Positions 47,236 to 58,690 of a stretch of DNA of 64,000 nucleotides are shown here, piece after piece. Each line of letters opens with the position of its first letter. Within the stretch, counting starts at the first letter, position 1. The notes beneath the pieces were generated by a model that did not search any database, was not told the origin of the DNA, and saw only the letters and a program-made list of their open reading frames with translations. Source of the stretch: Monodelphis domestica (taxonomy: Eukaryota; Chordata; Mammalia; Didelphimorphia; Didelphidae); NCBI RefSeq assembly GCF_027887165.1, contig NC_077228.1:206871479-206935478 (forward strand), given 5' to 3'. The position numbers were made by a program, and so were the translations under genes.

Positions 47236-48437
47236 TGGACAACATATATCCTATTTGTAGTCATGTTGAGTATTGCTTTGCTGGGGAGAAATTTTTTTTA
47301 TTATTATTGACCATGACCATGGTTTTTTGTGCAGTTCAGTTCTGTGATGGAAGAAGTCACCAGAAATGAGTAGCTTCTCATTGTGAATTTCTTGTTCATT
47401 ATTCTGTCTGATGTGGACTTCTAGTTTTTGCTGGAGGAGGTGTGCAGGAGCAGGTTACCCTGCCTTCTATTTAGGCAATCATTTTTGCAGAATGTTTTCC
47501 TCAATAAACACTTATTTAGGATTTACTATATATATTTCAGATATTGTGCTAGGCACAGAGATATAAATAGAAAGAATGAAACTAACCCTGTTCTTTAGAA
47601 ACCTATATATACTATTTCCACAAAACCATTAAAATCTCCTGAGCCCTTTTCTATTCCTCTCTATATAATGGAACAAAATTAAGGCATTCTTCATATTTGA
47701 ATAATTCCCATGACCAATTTTGTTGGTACCTCAGAATTGGAAGCTTTATGATAGGAGAAAACTAGATGAAAATCCTACGTAGTTCAAAAAGTTCATGGTG
47801 AAAAATTATTTTACTTTAAAAAATGATTCACCAGTATTTTTCCTCCACATGGATAAATGAATTGCCAAGCTTCTTTAGAATAGTTGTCTTATTTTTAATA
47901 GAGTTTTCCTCCTAAGATCGGTCTTCATCAAAGAAACCTATCTTTCCTTTTCAATGAAAGTTTAGTTCAATTTAACTGTTACCTGCAGCCCAGGATGTCT
48001 CTTTTACACAAAGATCTTCTTGTACCTTGACTCTTCAAGTTGACCTGAATTCAGCTTTGGAGGAGAATGACTCTCCTTAGGAGAGAGAATCAGACTTTTT
48101 TCTCACATGCTTAGGCTCATATCTTCCAGCCTAATGTTCTGGGAAAGGGAGATATCTTAAACATGGTTCATTTCTATGATTTGCCCCTAAAAAGGATCAC
48201 CAAAGTTCTTTCTAGAAAAGATATACATAGTGACAATATGAGATAGCTATTTATTACTTCTATAACAAAACAAAAGCTTAAAGTATATCAGACTCATAAA
48301 CATATAGATTCATAAAGAATATGCTAATATATATTCTTAAAAATGTGAGACAATAATTCATCACAACTATTATACTCTTAATTTATTCTTAAATTAGTCT
48401 TTAAAAAGGCAAAGTAATCAACAAAATTATAACTTAG
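47236..48437. other. Mostly unique intergenic DNA
   Basis: A weak dispersed-repeat phrase ('aataaacacttatttaggat' near 47502) is the only repeat signal; no gene recognised. Confidence 0.45.
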
Positions 48438-48450
48438 AAAAGCAATATTA

Positions 48451-48655
48451 GGGGGCAGCTGGGTGGCTCAGTGGATTGAGAGTCAGGCCTAGAGACAGGA
48501 GGTCCTGGGTTCAAATCTGACCTCAGACACTTCCCAGATGTGTGACCCTGGGCAAGTCACTTAACACCCATTGCCTAGCCCTTACCACTCTTCTGCCTTG
48601 GAGCCAACACACAGTATTGACTCCAAGATGGAAGGTAAGGTTAAAAAAAAAAAAG
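48451..48655 (+). mobile_element. CORE-SINE with RTE-type tail, young copy
   Basis: The cleanest copy in the window, from GGGGGCAGCTGGGTGGCTCA to the A-run. The 13-bp flanks AAAAGCAATATTA (48438-48450) and AAAAGCAACATTA (48656-48668) differ at one base. Confidence 0.92.
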
Positions 48656-48763
48656 AAAAGCAACATTAGAGACAAATGGAGATAAGTTTAAGCTTAACTC
48701 ATAACTTTAAATATAAATGAAAATATTCAATAAAACAAAAGAGAAATTGGATAAGGAAGAATA

Positions 48764-49012
48764 AGGCACTTATTAAAAGCCTATTATGTACCAGGCACTA
48801 TGCTTAATGCTATATAAATATCTCATTTGAACATCATGGTAAGTAGGTGCTGCTATTATTTCCATAGTTGAGGAAACTGAGGAAAACAGACATTAAGCAA
48901 TCTTTCCATGCTTTCACAATTAATAGTAATTTGTTTTGAGGTCAAATTTGAACCCAGATTTTCCTTACTTATGGTCTGGTGTTCTATCCACTATGCTACT
49001 TAGATACCTACC
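48764..49012 (-). mobile_element. MIR/THER CORE-SINE
   Basis: Reverse MIR: 'ctattatgtaccaggcacta' at the left, 'ttgaggaaactgaggaaaac' in the middle, and the head 'tctatccactatgctactta' at the right. Confidence 0.7.
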
Positions 49013-49534
49013 ACCATGCTGCTCTCAAACAAAACCCACAATTAGTTACTTATAAGAACTGTATTCCCTCCCCACCAAAAAGGAAAGACATACACAGAAT
49101 AAAAAAACAGGTATTGGAACAAAGTTTACCAGGCATCAAGTGAATCCATGAAATCAGAATTTGCATTTGTATTATCTGACAAAATACAAACAAAAATTCA
49201 CATTATAGAGTAAACAGGGAAATTGCATTCTGCTGAAAAGATCTATAGACAAGAAAGCAATTTCAATATATTTTTATGCTCCAAATGTCATAATATTTAA
49301 TAAATTCATAAAGGAAAAATTAGCTAAATTACAAGAAGATAAAGACAATTACATAATGCAGTTTAGGTGCTTTAATATCCCTTTTTCACACTTAGATTGA
49401 ATCAAGAGATAAATAAAAGGGAAGATATAGAATTATACAAATTGCTGATGAAACTAGAGCTATTATTTTATATAATTCTAGAAATGCCAACAATAAATAT
49501 AATTTAAGAGAAAGAAATTAAAAGCATATAGACA
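49013..49534. other. Unique AT-rich intergenic DNA
   Basis: No gene or assignable repeat was seen here. Confidence 0.5.
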
Positions 49535-49653
49535 GGGGCAGTTAGGTGGCACATTGGATACAGAATCAGGCCTAGAACCTGGAGGTCCTGGGTTTAAATT
49601 TAACCTCAGACACATCCTAGTTATGTGACCCTGGGCAAGTCATTTAACCCCCC

Positions 49654-50574
49654 TGTCAACTTGAAAACTGGACACCCCAAGTTTACCCCTGCCCTTTGAG
49701 AAACCTCAGTACCAGGCACACCTGTTTTGGGCTGAACTATAGACCTTAAACTGTTTGGGGATCCTAGTTTGGATGTGATTAGTGGGTATAGTCAAAGTTG
49801 AGTGCCTGTATGTTTTAGAAGCTTCTCCTATTGTATTAAGGTCCTCTCTCAGGAAGCCCAGCTCGTAGTTTGACCCTTTCCTTTGTATTTGTTATAGTTG
49901 ACTGCTCCTGGATAACCTCTTTGCAGCCTGCTTGCAGTTTGTTTATGCATGCTTGCTGTACCAGGTTCTCCAGAAGGTATATAAATTCCCCAAATTCGAT
50001 GCAGAGTAAAAGAAGCAGAACCAGGAGAACCTTATACACAGAGACTGACACACTGTGGCCAATCCAATGTAATGGACTTCTCTAGTAGTAGCAATGCAAT
50101 GATCCAGAACAATTCTGAGGGACTAATGAGAAAGAACACTATCCACATTCAGAGAAAGAACTGTGGGAGCGGAAACACAGAAGAAAAACAACTGCTTGAT
50201 CACATGGTTCAATGGGCTATGACTGGGAAAGTAGACTCTAAATGATCACCCTGGTGCAAATATTAATAATATGGAAATAGGTCTTGATCAATGACACAAG
50301 TAAAACCCACTGGAATTGCTTGTTGGCTGGGGGTGGGGGAAGGAGGAGGGGAGGGAAAGAACATGAATCATGTAAGCATGGAAAAATATTCTAAATTAAA
50401 TAAAAATTTTCAATAAAAAATAAATCCCTCAAATTCTGTTGTTCCTTGGAGGATAATCTAGTGCGGTTATCCTCTCAGAATACTGATGGCAGTGGAATAG
50501 TGAACACTATCTCTTTCCTGATTAAAGACTTGGCTTTTCTATTTTAATAGTTCTGTGTTTTTTCCAAGTTAACA
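49654..50574 (+). mobile_element. Solo LTR inside SINE, itself hit by L1
   Basis: TG...CA ends (TGTCAACTTGAAAAC to AAGTTAACA), with a TATA box GGTATATAAATT at about 49976-49987. Flanks CCCC (49650-49653) and CACC (50575-50578) agree at 3 of 4. An L1 (49998-50421) is inserted directly after the TATA box. Confidence 0.75.
49998..50421 (+). mobile_element. 5'-truncated L1 3' end inside the LTR
   Basis: L1 3' UTR with A-rich tail. Flanks AAATTCCCCAAATTC (49983-49997) and AAATCCCTCAAATTC (50422-50436) match at 13 of 15. Confidence 0.85.
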
Positions 50575-50718
50575 CACCATTGCCTTCTCTTCTGTCTTGG
50601 AACCAAATACAGTATTGATTCTAAGATAGAAGATAAGATTATTTTTTAAAGAAGTGAAGTTTTAAAATGAGGCCAACCGCTTTATTTAAAATATTTATTA
50701 GAATGTTTTATTCTTATA

Positions 50719-51318
50719 CAGATAGTTCTCACTTTATGTGAATGGGCCAGTTCACAGACCTCTACAGAAATCGGTTTTTAGGGAATGGGTAGAAGGGAAA
50801 GGAAGGGAGGCAAGGAGAATACCAAGTGCTGGTGGCTGGAGAAGACCAGCACACGGACCCCGGGCACGTGGGGCACTGAGGACAAAGACGCTGTAGAAGA
50901 AGAGGGGGGGTTGGTGGGCGGGAAGGAGTGGGCTAGGGGGCGGGGCTTCTCGGACAGCCACCTGAAGGTCGCCCCATCCGGATAGAAGGAGACTGGAAGG
51001 CGACACGTGAGGTCTGAGCTGGACTCGGACAGATGAGGAGGGGCAACATGCAGAGCCACACGCGGCACCCCAGCGCAGGTACCCACGGGCCAACGGAAGA
51101 TAGACACAAAGGCCGCGTAGGAGGTCTCAAGCCAAGGCCCCAGTCGAGGGTGGCGGGCCCTTTTCTCTTCTCTTGAAGGATTTTGTTTTGTTTCGTTCAG
51201 TTTTTTGGATCAGACAGTGTGCTTACGGTAGATACGGTAAAGTTAACATGGATTTTTTTTTTCAGAATTCTTTACCTAAAGTCGAATTTGCATAAATCGA
51301 ACATTGTTTGAATTACCT
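50719..51318. mobile_element. Candidate TIR element with GC-rich core
   Basis: The left end (TTCTCACTTTATGTGAAT, 50726-50743) and the reverse complement of the right end (GTTCGATTTATGCAAATTCG, near 51284-51303) are alike, and both ends are bounded by TA. This suggests a Tc1/mariner-like (perhaps Tigger-like) non-autonomous element. The core at 50800-51170 is strikingly GC-rich with many CpGs. Large ORFs on both strands are low-complexity and unrecognised. Confidence 0.4.
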
Positions 51319-51339
51319 TAATTTCAAAATTGATTCCTT

Positions 51340-52100
51340 CCCTTCTGTACTTAACAAGCTATTCTTCATGACAGAATTAAAAAAAAAAGCAAAAAAAGTA
51401 GTTTGGCCAAAATAACTTTGAAATCTGATCAATTGAAATCTGACCGTATATGAAGTGTTCTATCTGATAATCTCGTATCAATAATTACCTTATTTTACTG
51501 CCGAGGGTATTGAGGACCAGATGGGTAAAATTATTTACCCAGGGTCATGAGAAGGGTGGTAAGATTTGAATCTAGGTCCAGTAGTGGCTCTAGATTTTGC
51601 AGGAGGGGATCAAAATAGAGAGACTTTTTTGGGGAAGATACCATAGATGTGACCTTTGAAGTTTTAGGAATGGGTTAGATTTTCAGCAAAAGTGCCAACA
51701 GATGGGAGCCAAGAAGGGAACGCTGGTCAGTCCTGTCAGGTACCCCAGAGAGGGTTCCCATAGTTCTGAGAAAAGTTCCATGGATTTGGCAGGGAGAAAT
51801 TGGAAGCTTTGGCAAGAGTAGACTTGGGGGAAGATAAAGATGACATCTCTCCCTCTCCCCCCTTCCCCACCCCCAATTGAGGAGAGGAAAAGGAGTTGAT
51901 GGTAAGGGAAATGGAACAAAGATCATTTTTTTTAATATTAGAAAAGCATGTGGAGCTCTTAAGTATAGGAGTCAGTTCAGGTTAATGGATTTGGTGAATC
52001 CTAGAGACCTAACCTTGAGCCCTAGATCTGCCTTTGATTAGCTGAATAATCGATTAGGGGTTTCTTACACAGGTTACTTTGTGAGGTTTAGGCTCAAAAG
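51340..52100. other. Unique DNA with a MIR scrap
   Basis: A minus MIR fragment lies at about 51488-51598 ('tttacccagggtcatgagaa'). The rest is unassigned; a C/T-rich patch at 51848-51885 gives shadow ORFs. Confidence 0.45.
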
Positions 52101-52104
52101 AAGC

Positions 52105-52260
52105 ACTTGGGTGGAGTAGAAAGAGGCAGGTGACTTGAATTGGAAGCCTTGCTCCAGCATTTACAAACATTGTGACCCTAGGTTAGTCACTTCCATTTCT
52201 GAGCCATAGTCTCATCTGTGACTCTGTATTGGGTATAATACTTGTGTTAAAGGGGTTTCT
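52105..52260 (+). mobile_element. MIR
   Basis: 'ggtgacttgaattggaagcc', then 'accctaggttagtcacttcc' and 'agtctcatctgtgactctg'. Confidence 0.6.
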
Positions 52261-52536
52261 CCATTGGTTATTCTACTCATTTAAAAGTAATTAATTAAAA
52301 AAGTAACAAAGGACCTAAGTCCCACAGTAAAAGAATAGGATTCTTGCATCATCTCTATCACAGTTTTTACATGCCATGTAAAAGTGAATTATGAATAATG
52401 TACAATGCTTTGGAAGCAGCTCAATAAACACATACATATATATGCTTATACATATATGTATGCTTTGTGTATATATACATGTGTATATTAGACTATGTGT
52501 ATGCGTATATATGTATGCATATGTATACTATATATA

Positions 52537-52770
52537 GGGGACAGCATAATGCATAGAGTGTCAGGCCCAGAGTCAGACTCCTCTTCCTGAGTTAGAATCT
52601 GGTCTGAGACACTAGCTATATGACCCTGGGCAAGTCACTTTACCCTGTTTGCCTCAGTTTCCTCATCTGTAAAATGAGCTGGAGAAGGAAATGGCAAACC
52701 ACTCTAGTATCTTTGCCAAGAAAAACCCAAATGGGGTCAGGATGAGACTATGATTAATTGACCAAATAAA
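52537..52770 (+). mobile_element. MAR1-like CORE-SINE
   Basis: 'tgaccctgggcaagtcactt' (52620 on), 'tttcctcatctgtaaaatga', and 'tttgccaagaaaaacccaaa' on the plus strand. Confidence 0.85.
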
Positions 52771-52989
52771 TAACAGTAATACTACATGTATAAGTGAACA
52801 TACATGTGTATACATACATACAGATGGGTATATGTATATAAGTATGTATATGAATCCTGAGAAGTATAAGTATACTATATGTGCCTTTAGGCATACTATT
52901 GCTTTTAGTTGAAATATATATAATATATGCACATACATATACAATGTTATGCATATATGCACATATAAAAATTTAGCTATGGCTAAATA

Positions 52990-53090
52990 ATTAGGAACAT
53001 AGGATCTGGAATCAGGAAGACCTGAGTTCAAATGCAGCCTCAAATAATTCCTGGCTGTGTGACCTGGTGCAAGCCACTTAACTGCTATAT
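52990..53090 (+). mobile_element. CORE-SINE 5' fragment
   Basis: 'ggaatcaggaagacctgagt' (53008 on) through 'tgtgtgacctggtgcaagcc'; the 3' half is absent. Confidence 0.6.
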
Positions 53091-53095
53091 GACTA

Positions 53096-53320
53096 GGAGG
53101 TGGCTAGGTAACTCAGAGGATCAGAGGATAGAGTGATGGGCCTGGAGTCAGGAAGACCTAAGTATAAATCCAGCCTCAGACACTTCCTGGCTTAACCTTG
53201 GATTGCCTGACAAAATTGGGGAAGGAAATGGCAAATCACTCTAGTATCCTTGCCAAGAAAACCCCAGGGATAGTCTGTGGGGTCATGAAGAGTTAGAAAT
53301 CCTGAATGTCTGAATAACAT
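53096..53320 (+). mobile_element. MAR1-like CORE-SINE
   Basis: 'gcctggagtcaggaagacct' (53140 on), then 'gaaggaaatggcaaatcact' and 'ccttgccaagaaaaccccag'. Confidence 0.8.
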
Positions 53321-53445
53321 GCACATACATACTATATGGGCATGTACATGTATGTGTATGGTATACTATGGTATGCTTATGTATATGTACTAAATATATG
53401 CACCCATGTATATACTATCTGTATATATGTATATTTCTCTAGGCA

Positions 53446-54290
53446 ACTCATTAATACTATAAACTACAGAGATGGTGCCAATTTGTATTTTGTACCTCTG
53501 AAAGTTCCCTATATCAATGTAGTCACAGGTTTAATTAACCCATCTTCCTATTCTATAGAGCTTTTAAAATATTTTTAAATTAAATAATCATTTATTATTA
53601 ATAATCATATAAATATATTACAAGACATAATGAGCAATTAAATAATAATTTAATACTAATATAATTAATATAATAATAGAACTATAGATATGTGGAAATG
53701 GGATATTTTGTGAAATAAATTTCCCTTTAGCCTCCTCTCAAGAACAGTCTGATTCCAAGGTCAGACTAAAAGATTCCCCCTATCCTCCCCAAGTCATGAA
53801 ACTGGATTAGGTTCTCTCTTCTTTTGTTCAAATCTTTAAAGGATAAAAAGAATTAATAGTGGCAGGGCTGGCTAGCCCTGGTGAACCCCCTGACCCATTT
53901 GAAAAGTTAAGGAAATCAGCAAGCTGTGTTGGACTGATGCAGAAGGAAGAGTGTGTTGGCATCCTCATTCTGTGGACAAATATGGCTTCTTCCTGTGCTG
54001 AAGTAATGATGGAGGAGTTGAGGTCTCTAAGTCTACCTCCTCAGGGGCTTTTTACAGTGGAAGAAGTCTTAGGATGTCCAGGGGAGTGACTGAGTGATGA
54101 GCTCGCAAGAGATTTATAAAGAACTGTGTGAGAGGAGTTCCCTCTCTTCGGTACCCATTTAGATTATGGAGGGAGTCAACTGGCCAGTTTAGGATGTCTT
54201 CAGTGGTCAATTAATAAAATATTTTAAAATGAAGAAATACTGCCTCTTGAGAATTTCAGTCATTGCAATTATTATTAATCATTGAACTTG
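53446..54290. other. Unassigned DNA, possible transcript-like block
   Basis: AT-rich to about 53700. Then 53845-54235 is a more balanced block with a 76-codon plus-strand ORF (MAGLASPGEPPDPF...) and an AATAAA-type signal near 54214. No family recognised; it could be an LTR fragment or unique DNA. Confidence 0.25.
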
Positions 54291-54291
54291 G

Positions 54292-54410
54292 ATGGGTCCT
54301 TAAAGAGCAGATAGTTCAGGCACCTTATTTTATAGATGAGAAAATTGGAGCTCAGGGAAAGGAGGAACTTGGCAAAAGATCAGGTAGTGATCAGACACAA
54401 CCTTGAAGCT
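54292..54410 (-). mobile_element. MIR fragment
   Basis: 'ttttatagatgagaaaattg' (54330 on) and 'gaggaacttggcaaaagatc'. Confidence 0.55.
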
Positions 54411-55134
54411 TCTGGACTCTCTTCATTGCCCCACTCTGCTTTCTTCTTTCTTTCGGGGGTCTTAGAGTTCTGCATACCATGACTGTTATTGTGTTGATGT
54501 CACCTTTCTTTCTTTGGAAAGCCCTAACCCCTGGGAGACAGCTGTGACAAGAAAGGGATATCTGCTCTTCCAACTGACTCTCTCAATGGAATTTTAGAGT
54601 GGAATCGCTGGGGGAATGCAGCTGGAGAATGGGGGAGGAAGGAGTCTCAGCTAGTTACTTATTGCTTTTCCTCAGTAGATCTCCTAGCCAGATTCTGGCT
54701 GTCATCACCTCTCCCTAGCAGTAAAAGCAATTGGACCCACCTGTCACTTGAGTTCCTCCCTGGGTTTCCTGGAAATGGTCCAGTTCAGATATAGGCCACC
54801 AGGTGGTGCTCTCTCTCTCTTTCTCTCTCCAAATCATCTCTCTTCTCTCTCTCACTCTCTCCCCCCTCCTTTCCCTCTTTCCCTCTCTCTCTCCTATGAC
54901 CCTAGTTTCTATCTTGGTGTTCTTATGTTAATAATCACTACGTGTCCAAAGATTTTATGTTTCTGGATATAGCATTATATTAATACCTCTTGGGATTCCC
55001 TACATATCAAGACTTTGGGGAATTTTCATTATATTTTGTAATATTTTTGTTAATCTCCTCAAATTATGGAATTACATTGTGAAACTTTTTAAAAATTACA
55101 ATTTATAAATGATAAACAGATTTTTTAGGATTAT
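54411..55134. other. Unique DNA with E-boxes and a CT tract
   Basis: Several CANNTG motifs (CAGCTG, CACCTG, CACTTG, CAGGTG) fall between about 54620 and 54810. A CT microsatellite follows at 54808-54897. No exon recognised. Confidence 0.4.
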
Positions 55135-55262
55135 GGAATCAAAGATTTATGGCTGTCATTAGGTTTTAAGGTTCATTTAGTGCAACCTATTTATTTTACA
55201 GATGAGGAAACTGAGGCCTGAGAATTAAGCTGTTGGCTAAAGTCACACAGGTAGTTTTATTA
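55135..55262 (-). mobile_element. MIR fragment
   Basis: 'tttacagatgaggaaactga' (55194 on) and 'aaagtcacacaggtag'. Confidence 0.6.
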
Positions 55263-55940
55263 TCTTTGTAATGAGGGCCAGGCTCATGTGCATCCCTAAT
55301 GCAACTCCACAAATGGAAGAGTCTAGGGACCCTATTTCTGGGAGAGTCGTGATGAGATGTAATGGAAATATCTTGGAGAGACTTGCCTTTGAGAACATAC
55401 TGCAACTGATTTTGGTCTGCTAAACAAATGGTTAGGGAGGCCTTTTCAATTGATTGCGTGCCTCCAAAAGGCACTAAGGAAAATAACCTTAGACATTTAT
55501 CTTTGGCTGCTCTCCCTTGGTTTGACTTTTGCTAATGACTTTTGCTAATGATGATTAATGAAAGTGCTTTGGAGATGTTTCAGTATGCACAGACATTCTG
55601 TGACTGGTTTTGAACTGGTTAAGAAGTTAGGAGGAGTCTTTTTCTTTGATGTGTGTTGTTTTTACATTATAAACATTTATAGATTGTCCCTATTCCATGA
55701 GAAGTCTCTTTTAACAAAGCAAAAATAGTCAATTAAAACTAATATTTTCGTGCAAAATTTTACACCTATAATAGCCTCTTATCTCTATTTGTTAATTAAT
55801 AGAAATTCATTGATTTTTTTTTTACTCTTCCAGCCCATGGGGGAAAAAAGCAAATTTCTTGTAATAGATGTGCAAAGAAAAACAAATTCCTCCATTTGCC
55901 CTACATGAAAAACTGTGTGTGTATCTCATTCTGCTCTCTA
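55263..55940. other. Unique intergenic DNA
   Basis: No gene or assignable repeat was seen here. Confidence 0.5.
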
Positions 55941-55956
55941 AATCCATCACCTCTTT

Positions 55957-56985
55957 TTTTTTAAACATTATTTTATTTGGTCATTTTCAAACATTATTCA
56001 TTAGAAACAAAGATCACCTTTTTTCCCCCCTCCCCCTGCCCCCCTCCCTCCCCCTCCCTTGGTGATGCATGATTCCTCTGGGTATCACATGCATCCTCAA
56101 CCCGAGCCCATTTCCATGCTATTGGTTTCCGTATTAGGGTGTTCATTCAAACTCTCTCCTTGATCATATCCCCTCCACCCCTGTAGTCAAGCTGTTGTCC
56201 TTCCTCAGTGTTTTAACTCCCACCATTTGTCCTCTGCTTGTGGGTAGTGGTTTTTTTTTTCTCCTTGATCCCTGCAGGTTGTTCAGGACATTGCATTGAG
56301 ACTAATGGAGAAATCCATTACTTTGGATTGTACCACAGTGTATCAGTCTCTGTGTATAATGTTCTCCTGGCTCTGCTCCTCTCATTCTGCATCACTTCCT
56401 GGAGGTCGTTCCAGTCTCCATGGAATTCCTCCACTTTATTATTCCTTTGAGCACAATAGTATTCCATCACCAACATATACCACAATTTGTTCAGCCATTC
56501 CCCAATTGGAGGGCATCCCCTCATTTTCCAATTTTTGGCCACCACAAAGAGTGCAGCTATGAATATTCTTGTACATGTCTTTTTACTTATTGTCTCTTTG
56601 GGGTACTAACCCATCAGTGCTGTGGCTGGATCAAAGGACAGACAGACTTTTATCGCCCTTTGGGCATAGTTCCAAATTGCCCTCCAGAATGGTTGGATCA
56701 ATTCATAACTCCACCAGTAATGCATTAATGTCCCAACTTTGCCACATCCCCTCTACCATTCATTATTTTCCTTCACTGTCATGTTAGCCAATCTGCTAGG
56801 TGTGAGGTGATACCTCAGAGTTGTTTTGATTTGCATCTCTCTGATTATAAGAGATTTAGAACACTTTTTCATGTGCTTATTAATAGTTTTGATTTCTTTA
56901 TCTGAAAACTACCTATTCATGTCCCTTGCCCATTTATCAATTGGAGAATGGCTTGGTTTTTTGTACAATTGCTTTAGCTCTTTAT
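55957..56985 (-). mobile_element. 5'-truncated L1 with target-site duplication
   Basis: About 1.03 kb of reverse L1 3' UTR and ORF2 end. The flanks (55941-55956 and 56986-57001) read AATCCATCACCTCTTT and AATCCATTACCTCTTT, 15 of 16 identical. ORFs inside are antisense shadows. Confidence 0.9.
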
Positions 56986-57373
56986 AATCCATTACCTCTT
57001 TATAATGGATAGTATAGTTTATCATTGATTCTTTGGAATCATAGTCATTGTGTTGATCATAGCATAACAGCTTTCAAAGTTGTTTGCTTTTATATTGTTT
57101 TAATCAGCTGTGTAGCCAGACCTTGGTGCCTTTAAAAGTCATCAGAGATCAGAACTTAGGCCATACATTGTCTACTTTTATTTAAATGTTATGATAGAAA
57201 TATAAAAATAAATTATCAATAATATTAATTTTTGTTTTTAAACTATAAATAGCAAATAAGTTATAAAAACGTATTAGATTATAGTTTGTGACCAGCTTGT
57301 ATTTATACCAGGAATGCAATATAAGGAAAACTTATCCCACACTTGCCTGTGCCCTTGCCCTTGCTCAAACCTA

Positions 57374-57623
57374 AAATGTTTGTTGTTATTCAGTCATTTC
57401 TTGGTTATGTCCAATTTGATGACTCTATTTGGGATTTTCTTGGCAAAGGTGTTGGAGTGGTTTTATCATTTCCTTCTCCAGCTCATTTTATAGATGAGGA
57501 AACTAAGGCAAACAGAATTTAGTGCCTTGCCCAGGGTTACATGTCTAGTAAATGCCTGAGGAACTTAGTTCTTCCTGACTCCAGGTTGGGTGCTCTCTAT
57601 TCACTGTATCACCTAGTGGCCCC
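57374..57623 (-). mobile_element. MAR1-like CORE-SINE
   Basis: 'gggattttcttggcaaaggt' (57431 on), 'atagatgaggaaactaaggc' and the head 'gtatcacctagtggcccc'. Confidence 0.85.
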
Positions 57624-57684
57624 CTAAATTGTATTATCCTCCATTTCTACCTGCTGTCTGTCCTCTCAACTCTAGCCCAAAAGC

Positions 57685-58690
57685 TGCATTTCCTGATCTC
57701 CCAGTCATCCTCCTGTATTTCATACCACTCCCCTTTACTTCCAACTTAACATAGCTTTTGCATTTGAGTATTATTTAAATTATTTGTTGGTTAATGTATC
57801 AAAATCTTCTTTGTGGGAGTAGGGGGCTGGCCCACAGCCCTCCCACAAAAGGAAAGATAGAAGGTTGACCTTGGGGGGAAGGATTGGAGCCAAGGAGATG
57901 CGTGAGAAACAGGCACACACACAATATTTATAATAATTGAGCTCCACAGAATAAGCTCAGCTACTTAGCTTTCACTAGGACCTGAACCAGTTAAGTAGCT
58001 TCAAACTAACATATGGGAGTAAGCAATGGACATGGAGATTAGCTGAAAGAAAAGCTACGAACCCTTGCAGGTACGGATCAGTCTGGTTTGAAGAGAGGAG
58101 ATTAAGAAAGAAATCACTGGTTCCTTAGAGCTGGTACTCTAAGCACGAACCACTTGAGGATAAGAGATTGAGGAGGAAAGGTCTTTCAGGAAGAGAGAGA
58201 GATAGAGAGAGAGAGAGGAAGTTAAAATTGAGCTTGGCCAGAGGCCAAGCTCCAGGAAAGACAGAGACAGGTGAGGGGTGATAAGGTAAAGGGAGAGAGC
58301 TGGCTCTCTGTGGACGCTCTTATTTATTATTATTGAGATGCAAATGTACACAATACATATGGATGAATAGATAGTGGATTGCCATTGGTCAATTGTAAAT
58401 TATGACAAGGTATAGGTGTGGTTTGTCTCAGCCAGGTGAGCACAAAGAAACCTGATTTCGCGCCTAAACCTGATGGATGCTGGGATCAAAGGTTTCAAAG
58501 GCTTTATTTGGCCATGCGCAGGACTGAGCATATGCTCTCCTAAGACAATCATTACATTTTAACTATTTCCTTTGGCCATAGTTAGGTGTGGACTGCTACA
58601 TTCTTTTAGATTATAAGCTTCATGAAGGCAGATACTTTGTCTTATTAACTTTTGTACCTGTTCTAGCCCTTTAGCTTTACTCTTTGTATG
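57685..58690 (+). mobile_element. L2-like LINE 3' end split by an LTR
   Basis: 'catttcctgatctcccagtc' (57687 on) continues after the LTR with 'agattataagcttcatgaag' (58608 on), the usual 3' order of these CR1-clade LINEs. Confidence 0.5.
57812..58600 (-). mobile_element. Solo LTR (endogenous retrovirus fossil)
   Basis: 789 bp. It starts TGTAGCAGTCCACACC on the minus strand and ends in CTCCCACA. Perfect TTCTT flanks lie at 57807-57811 and 58601-58605. A polyadenylation-type AATAAATAAG lies near 58320. Clean ends suggest a moderate age. Confidence 0.88.

Larger units (their letters stand above)
49535..50650 (+). mobile_element. CORE-SINE split by an LTR
   Basis: The SINE 5' two-thirds lie at 49535-49653, ending in '...catttaacccccc'. 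The 3' third resumes at 50575 with 'caccattgccttctcttctg' and ends in the RTE-type tail. The LTR at 49654-50574 lies between. Confidence 0.85.
52425..53445. repeat. ATGT/TATA microsatellite broken by SINEs
   Basis: ATGTATA/CATACA-type arrays at about 52425-52540, 52795-52960 and 53320-53440 are separated by CORE-SINEs at 52537-52770, 52990-53090 and 53096-53320. The open frames here are repeat translations rich in Tyr, Ile, Met and Val. Confidence 0.75.

Noticed and set aside
50752-51107. 113- and 109-codon minus-strand ORFs in GC-rich DNA
   Set aside because: Two overlapping frames of low-complexity Pro/Ser/Leu-rich sequence; GC content explains openness.
52663-53043. 126-codon Tyr/Ile-rich minus-strand ORF
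   Set aside because: Translation of an ATGT/TATA microsatellite and flanking SINE.
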